DNA of 64,000 nt, taken from the NCBI GenBank assembly GCA_964503335.1, contig CAZCZZ010000014.1, positions 1-64,000 on the forward strand, given 5' to 3'. This DNA comes from CAZCZZ01 sp964503335. Lineage in GTDB: Bacteria; Verrucomicrobiota; Kiritimatiellia; CAIVKH01. This document shows positions 1 through 6,982 of this stretch, in pieces. Both the position numbers and the translations under genes were made by a program. The number at the start of each line of letters is the position of its first letter. The stretch's first letter is position 1. The notes beneath the pieces were generated by a model. That model was not told the DNA's origin. It was given only the letters and a program-made list of their open reading frames with translations, and did no database searches.

Positions 1-1440
1 GTGCACTTCTGGTCGCTGATCTTCCTCTACATCTGGGCCGGCCCGCATCACCTGCTCTACACCGCGCTGCCGGATTGGGCGCAGTCGCTCGGCATGGTGT
101 TCTCCGTCATGCTCGTCGCGCCTTCGTGGGGCGGCATGTTGAACGGACTCCTTACGCTGCGCGGGGCCTGGGACAAGGTTCGCCAGGACCCGGTGCTCAA
201 GTTCATGGTCGTGGCCGTCACGGCATACGGAATGGCCACGCTGGAAGGTCCGACGCTCTCCATAAAGAGCGTCAACGCGCTGTCGCACTACACCGACTGG
301 ACCATCGCCCACGTTCACACCGGCGCGCTCGGCTGGAACGGATTCCTCACCTTCGGCGTCCTCTACTGGCTCGTGCCGCGGCTCTACAACACGAGGCTCT
401 GGTCCACGAAGCTGGCGACCTACCACTTCTGGTTCGGCCTGCTCGGCATGGTCTTCTACGTCGTGCCCCTCTACTGGGCCGGCATCACGCAGGGCCTGAT
501 GTGGAAGCAGTTCACGCCGGAAGGCACGCTGCAGTACCCGAACTTCCTCGAGACCGTCACGCAGATCCTGCCGATGTACAAAATGCGCGCCCTGGGCGGC
601 CTGCTCTACCTCTCCGGCGCGATCATGATGCTGGTCAACCTCTTCGCCACGATGAAGGTCGGCGTGTTTGCGGCCGACACCGAGTCGCAGGCACCTGCGC
701 TGGAGAAACACGGTGACCACTCCGACGCCGGCGACGCGCATCCCTACAAGCACCGCTGGCTTGAGCGCAAACCCGTCCTCTTCACCGTCCTCGCCCTGGT
801 CGCCGTGGCCATCGGCGGACTGCTGGAGCTCGTTCCCCTTGCCGTCGTGAAAAGCAATGTGCCCACGATCGCGAGCGTGAAGCCGTACTCGCCGCTCGAG
901 TTGGAGGGACGTGACCTCTACATCCGCGAGGGCTGCTACGTGTGCCATTCCCAGATGATCCGGCCCTTCCGCTCGGAGACGGAGCGCTACGGACAATATT
1001 CGAAGGCGGGCGAGTTCGTGTACGACCACCCGTTCCAGTGGGGTTCGAAGCGCACCGGGCCAGACCTTCATCGCATCGGTGGCAAGTACAGCCACTCGTG
1101 GCACTATCTCCACATGGAGAACCCGTCGGCCACGTCGGTCGGCTCCGTCATGCCTTCGTACCAGTGGATGTTGAAAAACCGTCTGCGCACGATGAACACG
1201 CAGAAGAAGATGGCGAAGCTCAGCAAGGTGGGCGTGCCCTACACGGCGGACGAAATTGCCGCCGCGCCTGAAGCACTCAAGGCGCAGGCCGACAAGATCG
1301 CTTCCGAGCTGAAGAGCCAGCTGCCCGACCGCGCGAACGAGATCCAGGCGGATCGCGAAATCATCGCGCTCATCGCCTACCTGCAACGCCTTGGCACCGA
1401 TATCCGGAAGCCGGCAGAAACAGCGCAGGTGGCGCCGTGA
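1..1440 (+). CDS. ccoNO: Fused cbb3 cytochrome c oxidase subunit I/II (CcoN C-terminal part plus CcoO), 5' partial
   Basis: This is the C-terminal 479 residues of a fused CcoN-CcoO protein; the reading frame is open at the window edge, so the gene starts upstream. The first part is membrane-embedded CcoN with a GPHHLLY motif (CuB-ligand histidines) and a HYTDWTIAHVHTGALGW segment carrying haem-ligand histidines. After a charged linker and another membrane span comes CcoO with a c-type haem site CYVCH at residues 312-316 of the visible part and the typical CHSQMIRPF context. Known role: terminal high-affinity oxygen reduction coupled to proton pumping. Its stop overlaps the start of the ccoQ-like gene. 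Fusion of the two subunits is seen directly in the single frame. Confidence 0.95.
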   Translation: MHFWSLIFLYIWAGPHHLLYTALPDWAQSLGMVFSVMLVAPSWGGMLNGLLTLRGAWDKVRQDPVLKFMVVAVTAYGMATLEGPTLSIKSVNALSHYTDWTIAHVHTGALGWNGFLTFGVLYWLVPRLYNTRLWSTKLATYHFWFGLLGMVFYVVPLYWAGITQGLMWKQFTPEGTLQYPNFLETVTQILPMYKMRALGGLLYLSGAIMMLVNLFATMKVGVFAADTESQAPALEKHGDHSDAGDAHPYKHRWLERKPVLFTVLALVAVAIGGLLELVPLAVVKSNVPTIASVKPYSPLELEGRDLYIREGCYVCHSQMIRPFRSETERYGQYSKAGEFVYDHPFQWGSKRTGPDLHRIGGKYSHSWHYLHMENPSATSVGSVMPSYQWMLKNRLRTMNTQKKMAKLSKVGVPYTADEIAAAPEALKAQADKIASELKSQLPDRANEIQADREIIALIAYLQRLGTDIRKPAETAQVAP

Positions 1441-1610
1441 TCAAGAACGTCCTCGTCCACATCAACCACATCGAAGTGCTGCCGATCATCTCGCTCGTGC
1501 TCTTCGTGCTCGTGTTCGCAGGGGCCACCCTGTGGGCGATGAGCCTGAAGAAGAGCGAGGCGATGGCGTATAGCCGCATGCCGCTTGACGATTCGAAGGA
1601 AGGGAATTGA
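1437..1610 (+). CDS. ccoQ: Small CcoQ-like subunit of cbb3 oxidase
   Basis: A 57-residue frame starts at a GTG that overlaps the ccoNO stop (GTGA) and ends three bases before ccoP. It holds one membrane segment (LPIISLVLFVLVFAGATLW) followed by a short polar tail with KKSEAMAYSRMPL. Size, single helix and position between ccoO and ccoP match CcoQ, a non-catalytic subunit that stabilises the complex. Sequence conservation in CcoQ is weak, so the assignment rests mainly on context. Confidence 0.8.
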   Translation: MIKNVLVHINHIEVLPIISLVLFVLVFAGATLWAMSLKKSEAMAYSRMPLDDSKEGN

Positions 1611-1613
1611 ACC

Positions 1614-2210
1614 ATGAGCAACAACGATAACAATCCGATGAGTGGCCACGAAGTCGACGGGATCAGCGAGCTGGATAACCTCCTGCCCCGCTGGTGGCTC
1701 TGGCTCTTCTGGCTCTGCAATATCTTCGCCGTAGTCTACATCGCCTACTTCCACATCCTGAAGATCGGGCCGCTGCAGGAAAAGGCCTACGTCGAGGAAG
1801 TCTCAGCCGCGCAGCAGGCGAAGGCCGTCGTCGCCGCCGCGCAGGCCGCCTCGTCACCCCAGGTTGACCTGACCGCGCCGTCTGCCAGCGAGGATGTCCT
1901 GGCGAAAGGCAAGTCGATCTTCGGCGTCAGTTGCATGGCCTGCCATGCGTCCGAAGGCCAGGGCCTGGTGGGTCCGAACCTTACCGACGACTTCTGGATC
2001 CACGGCGGCGAGTTCGCAAACATCCTGAACACGATCACGGAAGGTGTGCCGGCCAAGGGCATGATCTCGTGGAAGCTCACGATGTCGCCCGCCGATATCC
2101 ATGCCGTGGCCAGCTTCATTTGGACATTGCACGGCAAGGACGTGTCGAAGGCCATCCCTCCGCCCAAGCCCCCGGAACCCGAGGCCAAGGAATACAAGCG
2201 CACGTCGTGA
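1614..2210 (+). CDS. ccoP: cbb3 oxidase subunit III CcoP, single-haem form
   Basis: The 198-residue protein has an N-terminal cytoplasmic stretch, a tryptophan-rich membrane helix (PRWWLWLFWLCNIFAVVYI), an Ala-rich linker and one cytochrome c domain with CMACH at residues 107-111 and downstream methionines (GMISWKL) that can supply the axial ligand. Classical CcoP carries two c-haems; only one CxxCH is present here and the length is correspondingly short. It passes electrons from periplasmic cytochrome c to CcoO. The C-terminus is proline-rich. It sits between ccoQ and ccoG in the operon. Confidence 0.92.
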   Translation: MSNNDNNPMSGHEVDGISELDNLLPRWWLWLFWLCNIFAVVYIAYFHILKIGPLQEKAYVEEVSAAQQAKAVVAAAQAASSPQVDLTAPSASEDVLAKGKSIFGVSCMACHASEGQGLVGPNLTDDFWIHGGEFANILNTITEGVPAKGMISWKLTMSPADIHAVASFIWTLHGKDVSKAIPPPKPPEPEAKEYKRTS

Positions 2211-2217
2211 TGTTCCG

Positions 2218-3660
2218 GTGACTACGTCTGCCCCCATCGACAACCAGCAGGACCAGGCGCGCTTCCGCGAGCATCTGCCGACCGCGGATGCCCAGGGGAA
2301 GCGCCTCTGGGTCTTCGCTCGGGAACCCTCCGGTCGATACTACCGCGCGAGGGCGTGGGTGGCTGCGTTCCTGCTCGCGGTGATGTTTGCGGGACCCTTC
2401 GTTCGTATCCAGGGCAACCCCCTGCTGATGTTCGATATCATCAACCGTCGCTTCTCGATCTTCGGCCAGATGTTCTGGCCGACCGACACCTTCATCTTCG
2501 CAATCTGCATGGTGATCTTCTTCATCATGATCGCGCTCTTCACCGCGGTCTTCGGCCGCGTGTGGTGCGGTTGGGCTTGTCCGCAGACCGTGCTCATGGA
2601 AATGGTGTTTCGCCGGATCGAATACCTGATCGACGGCGACTACCTCGCACAGAAGCGCCTCTCCGCTGCCCCGTGGAGCGCGGGCAAGGTGGCCCGGCGC
2701 CTCTTCAAGTACGTCGTATTCTTCGTGCTATCGTTCATCATTGGAAACTGGCTCCTGATGTACATCATCGGGAACGAGGCTTGGTGGCATGTCGTCACCG
2801 ATAATCCCCTGAACCACACACGCGGCCTCGCCGCGATGCTCGGCTTCACGGCGATCTTCTTCCTGATCTTCGCCCGCTTCCGCGAACAGGCCTGCACGTT
2901 CATCTGCCCGTACGGACGCTTTCAATCCGTCATGGTGGACGACAACTCGCTCATCGTTTCCTACGACCCGAAGCGCGGTGAGAAGCGGGCGCGCTTCAAC
3001 AAGAGCACGCCGCGGGAGGCGCGACGCATCCAGGGCCTCGGCGACTGCATCAACTGCAATGCCTGCGTGGATGTGTGTCCTACAGGCATCGACATCCGCA
3101 ATGGACTGCAGATGGAATGTGTTCACTGCACGGCGTGTATCGATGCGTGTGATCACGTGATGGACAAATTGAAGTTCCCTCGCGGATTGATCCGCTATGC
3201 ATCGCAGAACGGCATCAACAAGGGCGCCTCGTTCAAATTCACACCGCGGCTTGTCCTCTACTGCGTGGTCCTCGTCCTGCTGGGAGGCCTGCTCAGTTAC
3301 CTCCTGTTGAGCCGCACGGACGTGCAGGCCACAGCCCTCTTGCGTACGCCCGGACAGCTTTACGCCACGCTGCCGGACGGGCGCATCCAGAACGTTTTCC
3401 TGACCAAGATTCGCAACAAGACGCACATCGCCCAGCCCGTGCGCGCAGCCCTGTTGGATCCCGACGAAGGAGAAGCCCAGCTTGTCGGCGCAGCGGAGAT
3501 TCCTCCCGAAGGCATCCTGCAGGTCGCGATCCTCGTCCGTCTCGACGCAGAAGAGATCGAACACGGTGAACGCAGAGTGGAAGTCGGATTGTACAACGGG
3601 GATGAACTGGTCCAGACCCTCGTGAGCAGCTTCATGGGACCGAGGACGGAGCACGAATGA
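2218..3660 (+). CDS. ccoG: Cytochrome oxidase assembly iron-sulphur protein CcoG (FixG)
   Basis: This is a 480-residue membrane protein using a GTG start at 2218; the open frame continues upstream inside ccoP, but 2218 gives the usual CcoG length. It has several N-terminal membrane spans, a conserved WCGWACPQTV segment, a CTFICPYGRFQSVM segment, and a 2[4Fe-4S] ferredoxin-like region with cysteines near 277, 280, 283, 287 and 301, 304, 307, 311. The C-terminal third is an Ig-like FixG domain. CcoG is implicated in copper reduction during cbb3 maturation. The stop overlaps the ccoH start (ATGA), so the two are translationally coupled. Confidence 0.93.
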   Translation: MTTSAPIDNQQDQARFREHLPTADAQGKRLWVFAREPSGRYYRARAWVAAFLLAVMFAGPFVRIQGNPLLMFDIINRRFSIFGQMFWPTDTFIFAICMVIFFIMIALFTAVFGRVWCGWACPQTVLMEMVFRRIEYLIDGDYLAQKRLSAAPWSAGKVARRLFKYVVFFVLSFIIGNWLLMYIIGNEAWWHVVTDNPLNHTRGLAAMLGFTAIFFLIFARFREQACTFICPYGRFQSVMVDDNSLIVSYDPKRGEKRARFNKSTPREARRIQGLGDCINCNACVDVCPTGIDIRNGLQMECVHCTACIDACDHVMDKLKFPRGLIRYASQNGINKGASFKFTPRLVLYCVVLVLLGGLLSYLLLSRTDVQATALLRTPGQLYATLPDGRIQNVFLTKIRNKTHIAQPVRAALLDPDEGEAQLVGAAEIPPEGILQVAILVRLDAEEIEHGERRVEVGLYNGDELVQTLVSSFMGPRTEHE

Positions 3661-4103
3661 AGAATCCATGGCCCATCGGACTTGTCCTCTTTTTCGTCCT
3701 CTTCATCTCGGGCGTGGTGACGTTCGTCGCCTGGTCCACACACCAGCGGGAGGACCTTGTCGCAGCGGACTACTACGACCAGGAGATCCGCTACCAGCAG
3801 CGAATCGATGCGACGGCGCGGGCGGACGCCGCGATGCTTAAGCCCGCCCTCCAGTACAACGGCGCTGAAGGCTTGCTCACCCTCCGCTTCAACGAACCCG
3901 CTGCGCTGTCGTCCTCGACGGGAACGGTGACGCTCTATCGTCCGTCCTCCGCTGCGCTGGATCAAGCCTTCGCCTTCGCGCCGGACGCCTCGGGCGTGCA
4001 AACGATTCCCACCCTGCTCGCCTCCGGGCTGTGGCGTGTGAAGACCGAGTGGACACAGCACGGCCAGTCCTACTTCGCGGAGGAGGCGCTCTTCGTCCAA
4101 TGA
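3657..4103 (+). CDS. ccoH: FixH/CcoH family cbb3 assembly protein
   Basis: The 148-residue protein has one N-terminal membrane helix after the PWPIG motif typical of FixH, then VAADYYDQEIRYQQRID, the family signature that follows the helix. The rest is a periplasmic beta-rich domain. CcoH helps assemble or stabilise the cbb3 complex. The ATG overlaps the ccoG stop, and its own stop overlaps the next start, which shows tight operon coupling. Confidence 0.9.
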   Translation: MKNPWPIGLVLFFVLFISGVVTFVAWSTHQREDLVAADYYDQEIRYQQRIDATARADAAMLKPALQYNGAEGLLTLRFNEPAALSSSTGTVTLYRPSSAALDQAFAFAPDASGVQTIPTLLASGLWRVKTEWTQHGQSYFAEEALFVQ

Positions 4104-4774
4104 TCTGGACCGCTTTCATCCTCGGCATCGCCGGGAGCCTTCACTGTCTGGGCATGTGCGGCCCCTTGGCGCTCGCCCTACCTGCAGGTTCCGGAACGCG
4201 CGGACACTTCGTGACGGGGCGCCTGGTTTACAACCTTGGACGCGTGGTGACCTATGCATGCCTCGGCGCGGTATTCGGTCTGGTGGGCCAGACCTTTGCG
4301 CTCGCCGGGTGGCAACGCGGACTCTCCATTGCCTCCGGTTGTCTGATGCTCCTTGCGATCTGGGGCGGACACCGGCTCGCGGGTGGAATCCCGCTGAAAG
4401 GCCTCCGCCCGCTCTGGTCGAAGCTGCTGGCGACGAAGACCCATTCGTCGCTGTTCGCAATCGGAATCCTCAACGGCCTTCTCCCGTGCGGATTGGTCTA
4501 CGTCGCCCTCGCCGGCGCCGCGGCATCGGGTCACGCGCTGCAGGGAGCGTTGTTCATGGTGCTGTTCGGGTTCGGAACCTTGCCCGCGATGTTCGCCGTG
4601 TCGCTCGGGGTGCGATTCGTCACGGCTTCAGTGCGTCAGAGGGTCCAGCGATGGATCCCCCTCGCCGCGACCTGCGTGGCGATCCTCTTCATCCTCCGTG
4701 GTATGTCACTCGGCATTCCCTACGTAAGCCCGGTGCTGGGTGAAAGCGCCCACGCCGCTTGCTGCCATGAATAG
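4100..4774 (+). CDS. TauE/SafE-family (CcoS-associated type) membrane protein
   Basis: This is a 224-residue polytopic membrane protein starting at an ATG that overlaps the ccoH stop. The N-terminal GSLHCLGMCGPLALAL motif, with Cys pairs in the first helix, is characteristic of the SafE/TauE-like proteins encoded beside cbb3 operons and linked to copper or heavy-metal handling. Further helices include LLPCGLVYVALAGAAASG. The last residues (HAACCHE) form a Cys-Cys-His tail that could bind metal. The copper ATPase gene ccoI and ccoS are not visible, so copper supply may rely on genes elsewhere. The function is inferred from family and context. Confidence 0.82.
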   Translation: MIWTAFILGIAGSLHCLGMCGPLALALPAGSGTRGHFVTGRLVYNLGRVVTYACLGAVFGLVGQTFALAGWQRGLSIASGCLMLLAIWGGHRLAGGIPLKGLRPLWSKLLATKTHSSLFAIGILNGLLPCGLVYVALAGAAASGHALQGALFMVLFGFGTLPAMFAVSLGVRFVTASVRQRVQRWIPLAATCVAILFILRGMSLGIPYVSPVLGESAHAACCHE

Positions 4775-4790
4775 CATTCCTTCCGATCCC

Positions 4791-4846
4791 GGAGGGGCAG
4801 TCTCCGTCCTGCCCGTCAGAATTCGGGCAACACGGAGGTTGCCCCG
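4791..4846. repeat. Paired intergenic hairpins, CTCCG-loop REP-like element (copy H)
   Basis: Two hairpins lie head to head. The left has stem GGGCAG (4795-4800)/CTGCCC (4809-4814) around a TCTCCGTC loop. The right has stem GGGCAAC (4825-4831)/GTTGCCC (4838-4844) around ACGGAG, the complement of CTCCGT. The outer foot is GGAG/GCGG rather than GTAG, so this is a degenerate copy of the repeat family seen elsewhere in the window. It sits 16 bp after the TauE-like gene. Confidence 0.7.
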
Positions 4847-4874
4847 CCAGTGAACGATCATGACCGCAAAAACA

Positions 4875-4908
4875 AAACGGGCATCCCCGTTTCCAGGGAT
4901 GCCCGTTT
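4875..4908. terminator. Bidirectional rho-independent terminator
   Basis: A perfect 13-bp stem, 4875-4887 paired with 4896-4908 around an 8-nt loop, has an A-run on one side and a T-run on the other. It lies between the converging cbb3 operon (plus) and the barrel gene at 4931 (minus), and should stop transcription from both. Confidence 0.85.
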
Positions 4909-4930
4909 GAATTCGATTGTTCCAGAAGCG

Positions 4931-5506
4931 CTAGAATTCGAGAGCGCGGAAGAAGGCCGTGAAGGCCACGTCCGTCAGGTCGTCTTCCTCGACGCCGTCC
5001 AGGTCGATATCGGAGGTCCAGCGATAGGAAACGCCGAGGCCGAACTCCCATGTATCGCTGAGGTTGATGTTGGCCTGAATGCCGGGCTCGATGATCCAGA
5101 AGCCGTCGGTATCGTCGTCAGGCGTATCCTTGAACTCAATCTGGCCGCCGCCAAAGAGCGAACTGACGGACAGGTGCACGAGGCTGTCGGGATTAAAGAT
5201 GTAGCCCACTTCAGCGCCGGCATACCACCAGTCCCAACGATCGAGACGGATGTCGCTGTCGTCGTCCGCCGTGATCTTGTCGACGAGGATGTCGCCCGTG
5301 ATGCCGAAGTACAACTGGTCGTTGAGGATGGTGCCGATGCTGACACCTCCCAACGTAGCTTGGTTTCCATTGATTTCGGTGACTTTTACTTCGGGTCGCG
5401 TGTACTGCTTCCAAATGTCCTCATCGTCCACGAGGACGCTCTTCTCCTGCGCCATAACCGCCGTCGCACCAAGGCAAACCACCATCGCGAAGATCCGACA
5501 TCTCAT
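4931..5506 (-). CDS. Predicted outer-membrane beta-barrel protein, unknown role
   Basis: This is a 191-residue protein with a signal peptide (CRIFAMVVCLGATAVMA). The start at 5506 was chosen because an AAAGGAG ribosome site lies a few bases upstream and the signal peptide begins there, although the frame is open further 5'. The mature part has alternating polar and hydrophobic strands with many aromatic residues (DRWDWWYAGAEVGYIF, TWEFGLGVSYRWTSDID) and ends in a terminal phenylalanine (FFRALEF), the usual signal for outer-membrane insertion. An acidic DTPDDDTDGF loop could bind cations. The sequence is not recognised as a named family. Confidence 0.7.
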   Translation of the reverse strand: MRCRIFAMVVCLGATAVMAQEKSVLVDDEDIWKQYTRPEVKVTEINGNQATLGGVSIGTILNDQLYFGITGDILVDKITADDDSDIRLDRWDWWYAGAEVGYIFNPDSLVHLSVSSLFGGGQIEFKDTPDDDTDGFWIIEPGIQANINLSDTWEFGLGVSYRWTSDIDLDGVEEDDLTDVAFTAFFRALEF

Positions 5507-5601
5507 GACCGACTCCTTTTGGGTTATGCTCCTGAAAGCAGCAGCTACCATACCAGTTCTGCCCGCCGCGGAAAGCACATTTGCACGGAACCCGCCGCAG
5601 G

Positions 5602-5659
5602 GGCGTCGCTTGCCGACGTCCAAATCAGGAAGTCGGGTGTCGGCAAGCGACGCCACTAC
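5602..5659. repeat. Paired REP-like element with CTAC foot (copy F)
   Basis: A perfect 16-bp inverted repeat, 5602-5617 against 5639-5654, is separated by 21 bp. The right arm is followed by CTAC at 5656-5659 (GTAG on the other strand). The left arm is preceded by a decayed GCAG at 5597-5600. Each arm also folds on itself around a CTTGC loop. It lies in the 228-bp divergent spacer between the barrel gene and the cytochrome c gene. Confidence 0.7.
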
Positions 5660-5734
5660 ACGCGCGATGGCCCTGCATTGTCCTTGCTTCGAGACACCCC
5701 GTAACATAGGTTTTTTCAAAAAATTGGAGTCAAA

Positions 5735-6124
5735 ATGAAACGTTCAATGATTGCTTTCCTGATGGTTCTTGCCGTCACCCTATCTGCCCGCGCTGAAGAG
5801 GCTGCGCCCGCTGCGGCCGATGAGTTCAAGATTAAAGGCGATGCCGCGAAGGGCGCCGAGACCTACAAGATGTATTGTGCCACCTGCCACGGCGAAACCG
5901 GCAAGGGCGACGGCGTAGGAGCAGCCGCGCTGAACCCGAAACCCCGTGACTTCACGGATAAAGCTATAATGGCGACGATCCCGGATTCGGAAGTCTTCAA
6001 GGCCATCAAGGAAGGCGGAGCCGCCGTCGGCAAGTCCCCCATGATGATCGCCTGGGGCATGCTCCTGAAGGAAGACCAGCAGATCCACGACGTGGCTGCC
6101 TTCGTTCGTTCGCTGGGACAGTAG
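5735..6124 (+). CDS. Small periplasmic monohaem cytochrome c
   Basis: This is a 129-residue protein with a cleavable signal peptide (MIAFLMVLAVTLSARA) and one haem c site, CATCH at residues 48-52, followed by GETGKGDGVG and a distal methionine-rich stretch (SPMMIAWGMLL) that can provide the sixth ligand. A TTGGAGT ribosome site precedes the ATG. It is the size of soluble class I electron-shuttle cytochromes and lies near the cbb3 operon, so it could donate electrons to CcoP; that link is inference. The PRDFTD motif is common in the cytochrome c551/c552-like group. Confidence 0.88.
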   Translation: MKRSMIAFLMVLAVTLSARAEEAAPAAADEFKIKGDAAKGAETYKMYCATCHGETGKGDGVGAAALNPKPRDFTDKAIMATIPDSEVFKAIKEGGAAVGKSPMMIAWGMLLKEDQQIHDVAAFVRSLGQ

Positions 6125-6135
6125 CCTGACCAGCT

Positions 6136-6204
6136 TGGTAGGGTCGGGACTCCGTCCCGACCGGAGCGATTGTAACTCGGACGGCACGGAGTGCCGTCCC
6201 TACC
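6136..6204. repeat. Paired GTAG-hairpin element (copy A), best preserved
   Basis: GTAG (6137-6140) is followed by a 9-bp stem GGTCGGGAC/GTCCCGACC with a TCC loop. After a 20-nt spacer a second hairpin, GGACGGCAC/GTGCCGTCC with loop GGA, is followed by CTAC (6200-6203). The two units are inverted relative to each other, as in BIMEs. The element starts 11 bp after the cytochrome c stop. Confidence 0.8.
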
Positions 6205-6217
6205 TCAACTCAAAACG

Positions 6218-6245
6218 AGAAGGGACGCCGCGAGGCGTCCCTTCT
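6218..6245. terminator. Bidirectional rho-independent terminator
   Basis: A 12-bp stem AGAAGGGACGCC/GGCGTCCCTTCT closes a GCGA tetraloop and is followed by GCTTTT. It lies between the cytochrome c gene (plus) and the pseudopilin-like gene (minus) and can end both transcripts. Confidence 0.82.
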
Positions 6246-6272
6246 GCTTTTCAAGCTGTACGCCAAATCGCG

Positions 6273-6965
6273 CTAGTCCACGCTGTTCAGGATCGATGTG
6301 TCCTTCAAGCCGTCGAAGATCTTGTTGGCAGAATCCGGGTCGTCGATGTTCGCTACATGTGTGTCGAGGTACATCACGTTCCGGTACGCCGCCCCGTGGT
6401 TATCGCCGTCCGTGATCTGCGGCATGTTCCCGGCTTGGAGTGATCCGTCTTCGTCCGTGTTTGACTCATCCGTCAGCACGCACGCCGATGTCGGATCTTC
6501 CAAACTCTTGTCCGTAAAACCTGCGATATACAAGTAGCTGCACCCGCCGACCGGATCGTACGCGCCATCGATCTTCTGCACCGTCACGGGTTTGAGCTCA
6601 TCGCCGTCCACCTTGTCGCTCTTGCATAGCAGCAGCTTATTGTCGGTGATGTACCCCTGCCCCGCGAGGTTTGTGATCGCGAACCGGAACGTTCCCTGCT
6701 GGTTTAGAAAACCGTCAGACAGGTCCGTCGAGAAGGGTACGCGGCACCATGGAAAGGAGCCGTTGTTGTCGCCGGCAAACTGCGTGAACATCAGGCCGAG
6801 CTGACGCAGGTTGCTCTTGCACGAAGTCCGGTTCGCGGACTCCCTGGCGCGACCCACGGCCGGCAACAGCAGCGCTGCTAGCAGGCCGATGATGGCGATG
6901 ACGACCAGTAGCTCAATGAGCGTGAAGGCGGATCGCCCACCCTGTCGCAGGTTGCTGTTTCCCAT
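6273..6965 (-). CDS. Prepilin-type N-terminal methylation protein (pseudopilin-like secreted protein)
   Basis: The 230-residue protein opens with a short basic leader and the type IV pilin helix FTLIELLVVIAIIGLLAALL with Glu at +5. The residue before the Phe cleavage site is Ala rather than the usual Gly. After the helix comes CKSNLRQLGLMFTQFAGDNNG, typical of the large DUF1559-like families of planctomycetes and verrucomicrobia, then a globular domain. A ribosome site AGGGGAAC precedes the ATG. It lies 17 bp downstream of the 987-residue secreted gene on the same strand, so the two are probably co-transcribed. Whether it is assembled into a pseudopilus is unknown. Confidence 0.85.
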   Translation of the reverse strand: MGNSNLRQGGRSAFTLIELLVVIAIIGLLAALLLPAVGRARESANRTSCKSNLRQLGLMFTQFAGDNNGSFPWCRVPFSTDLSDGFLNQQGTFRFAITNLAGQGYITDNKLLLCKSDKVDGDELKPVTVQKIDGAYDPVGGCSYLYIAGFTDKSLEDPTSACVLTDESNTDEDGSLQAGNMPQITDGDNHGAAYRNVMYLDTHVANIDDPDSANKIFDGLKDTSILNSVD

Positions 6966-6982
6966 GGTGTTCCCCTGTTGTC

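Noticed and set aside
4875..4908. Strong inverted repeat as a mobile-element end
   Set aside because: The stem with flanking A- and T-runs between converging genes is a normal bidirectional terminator.
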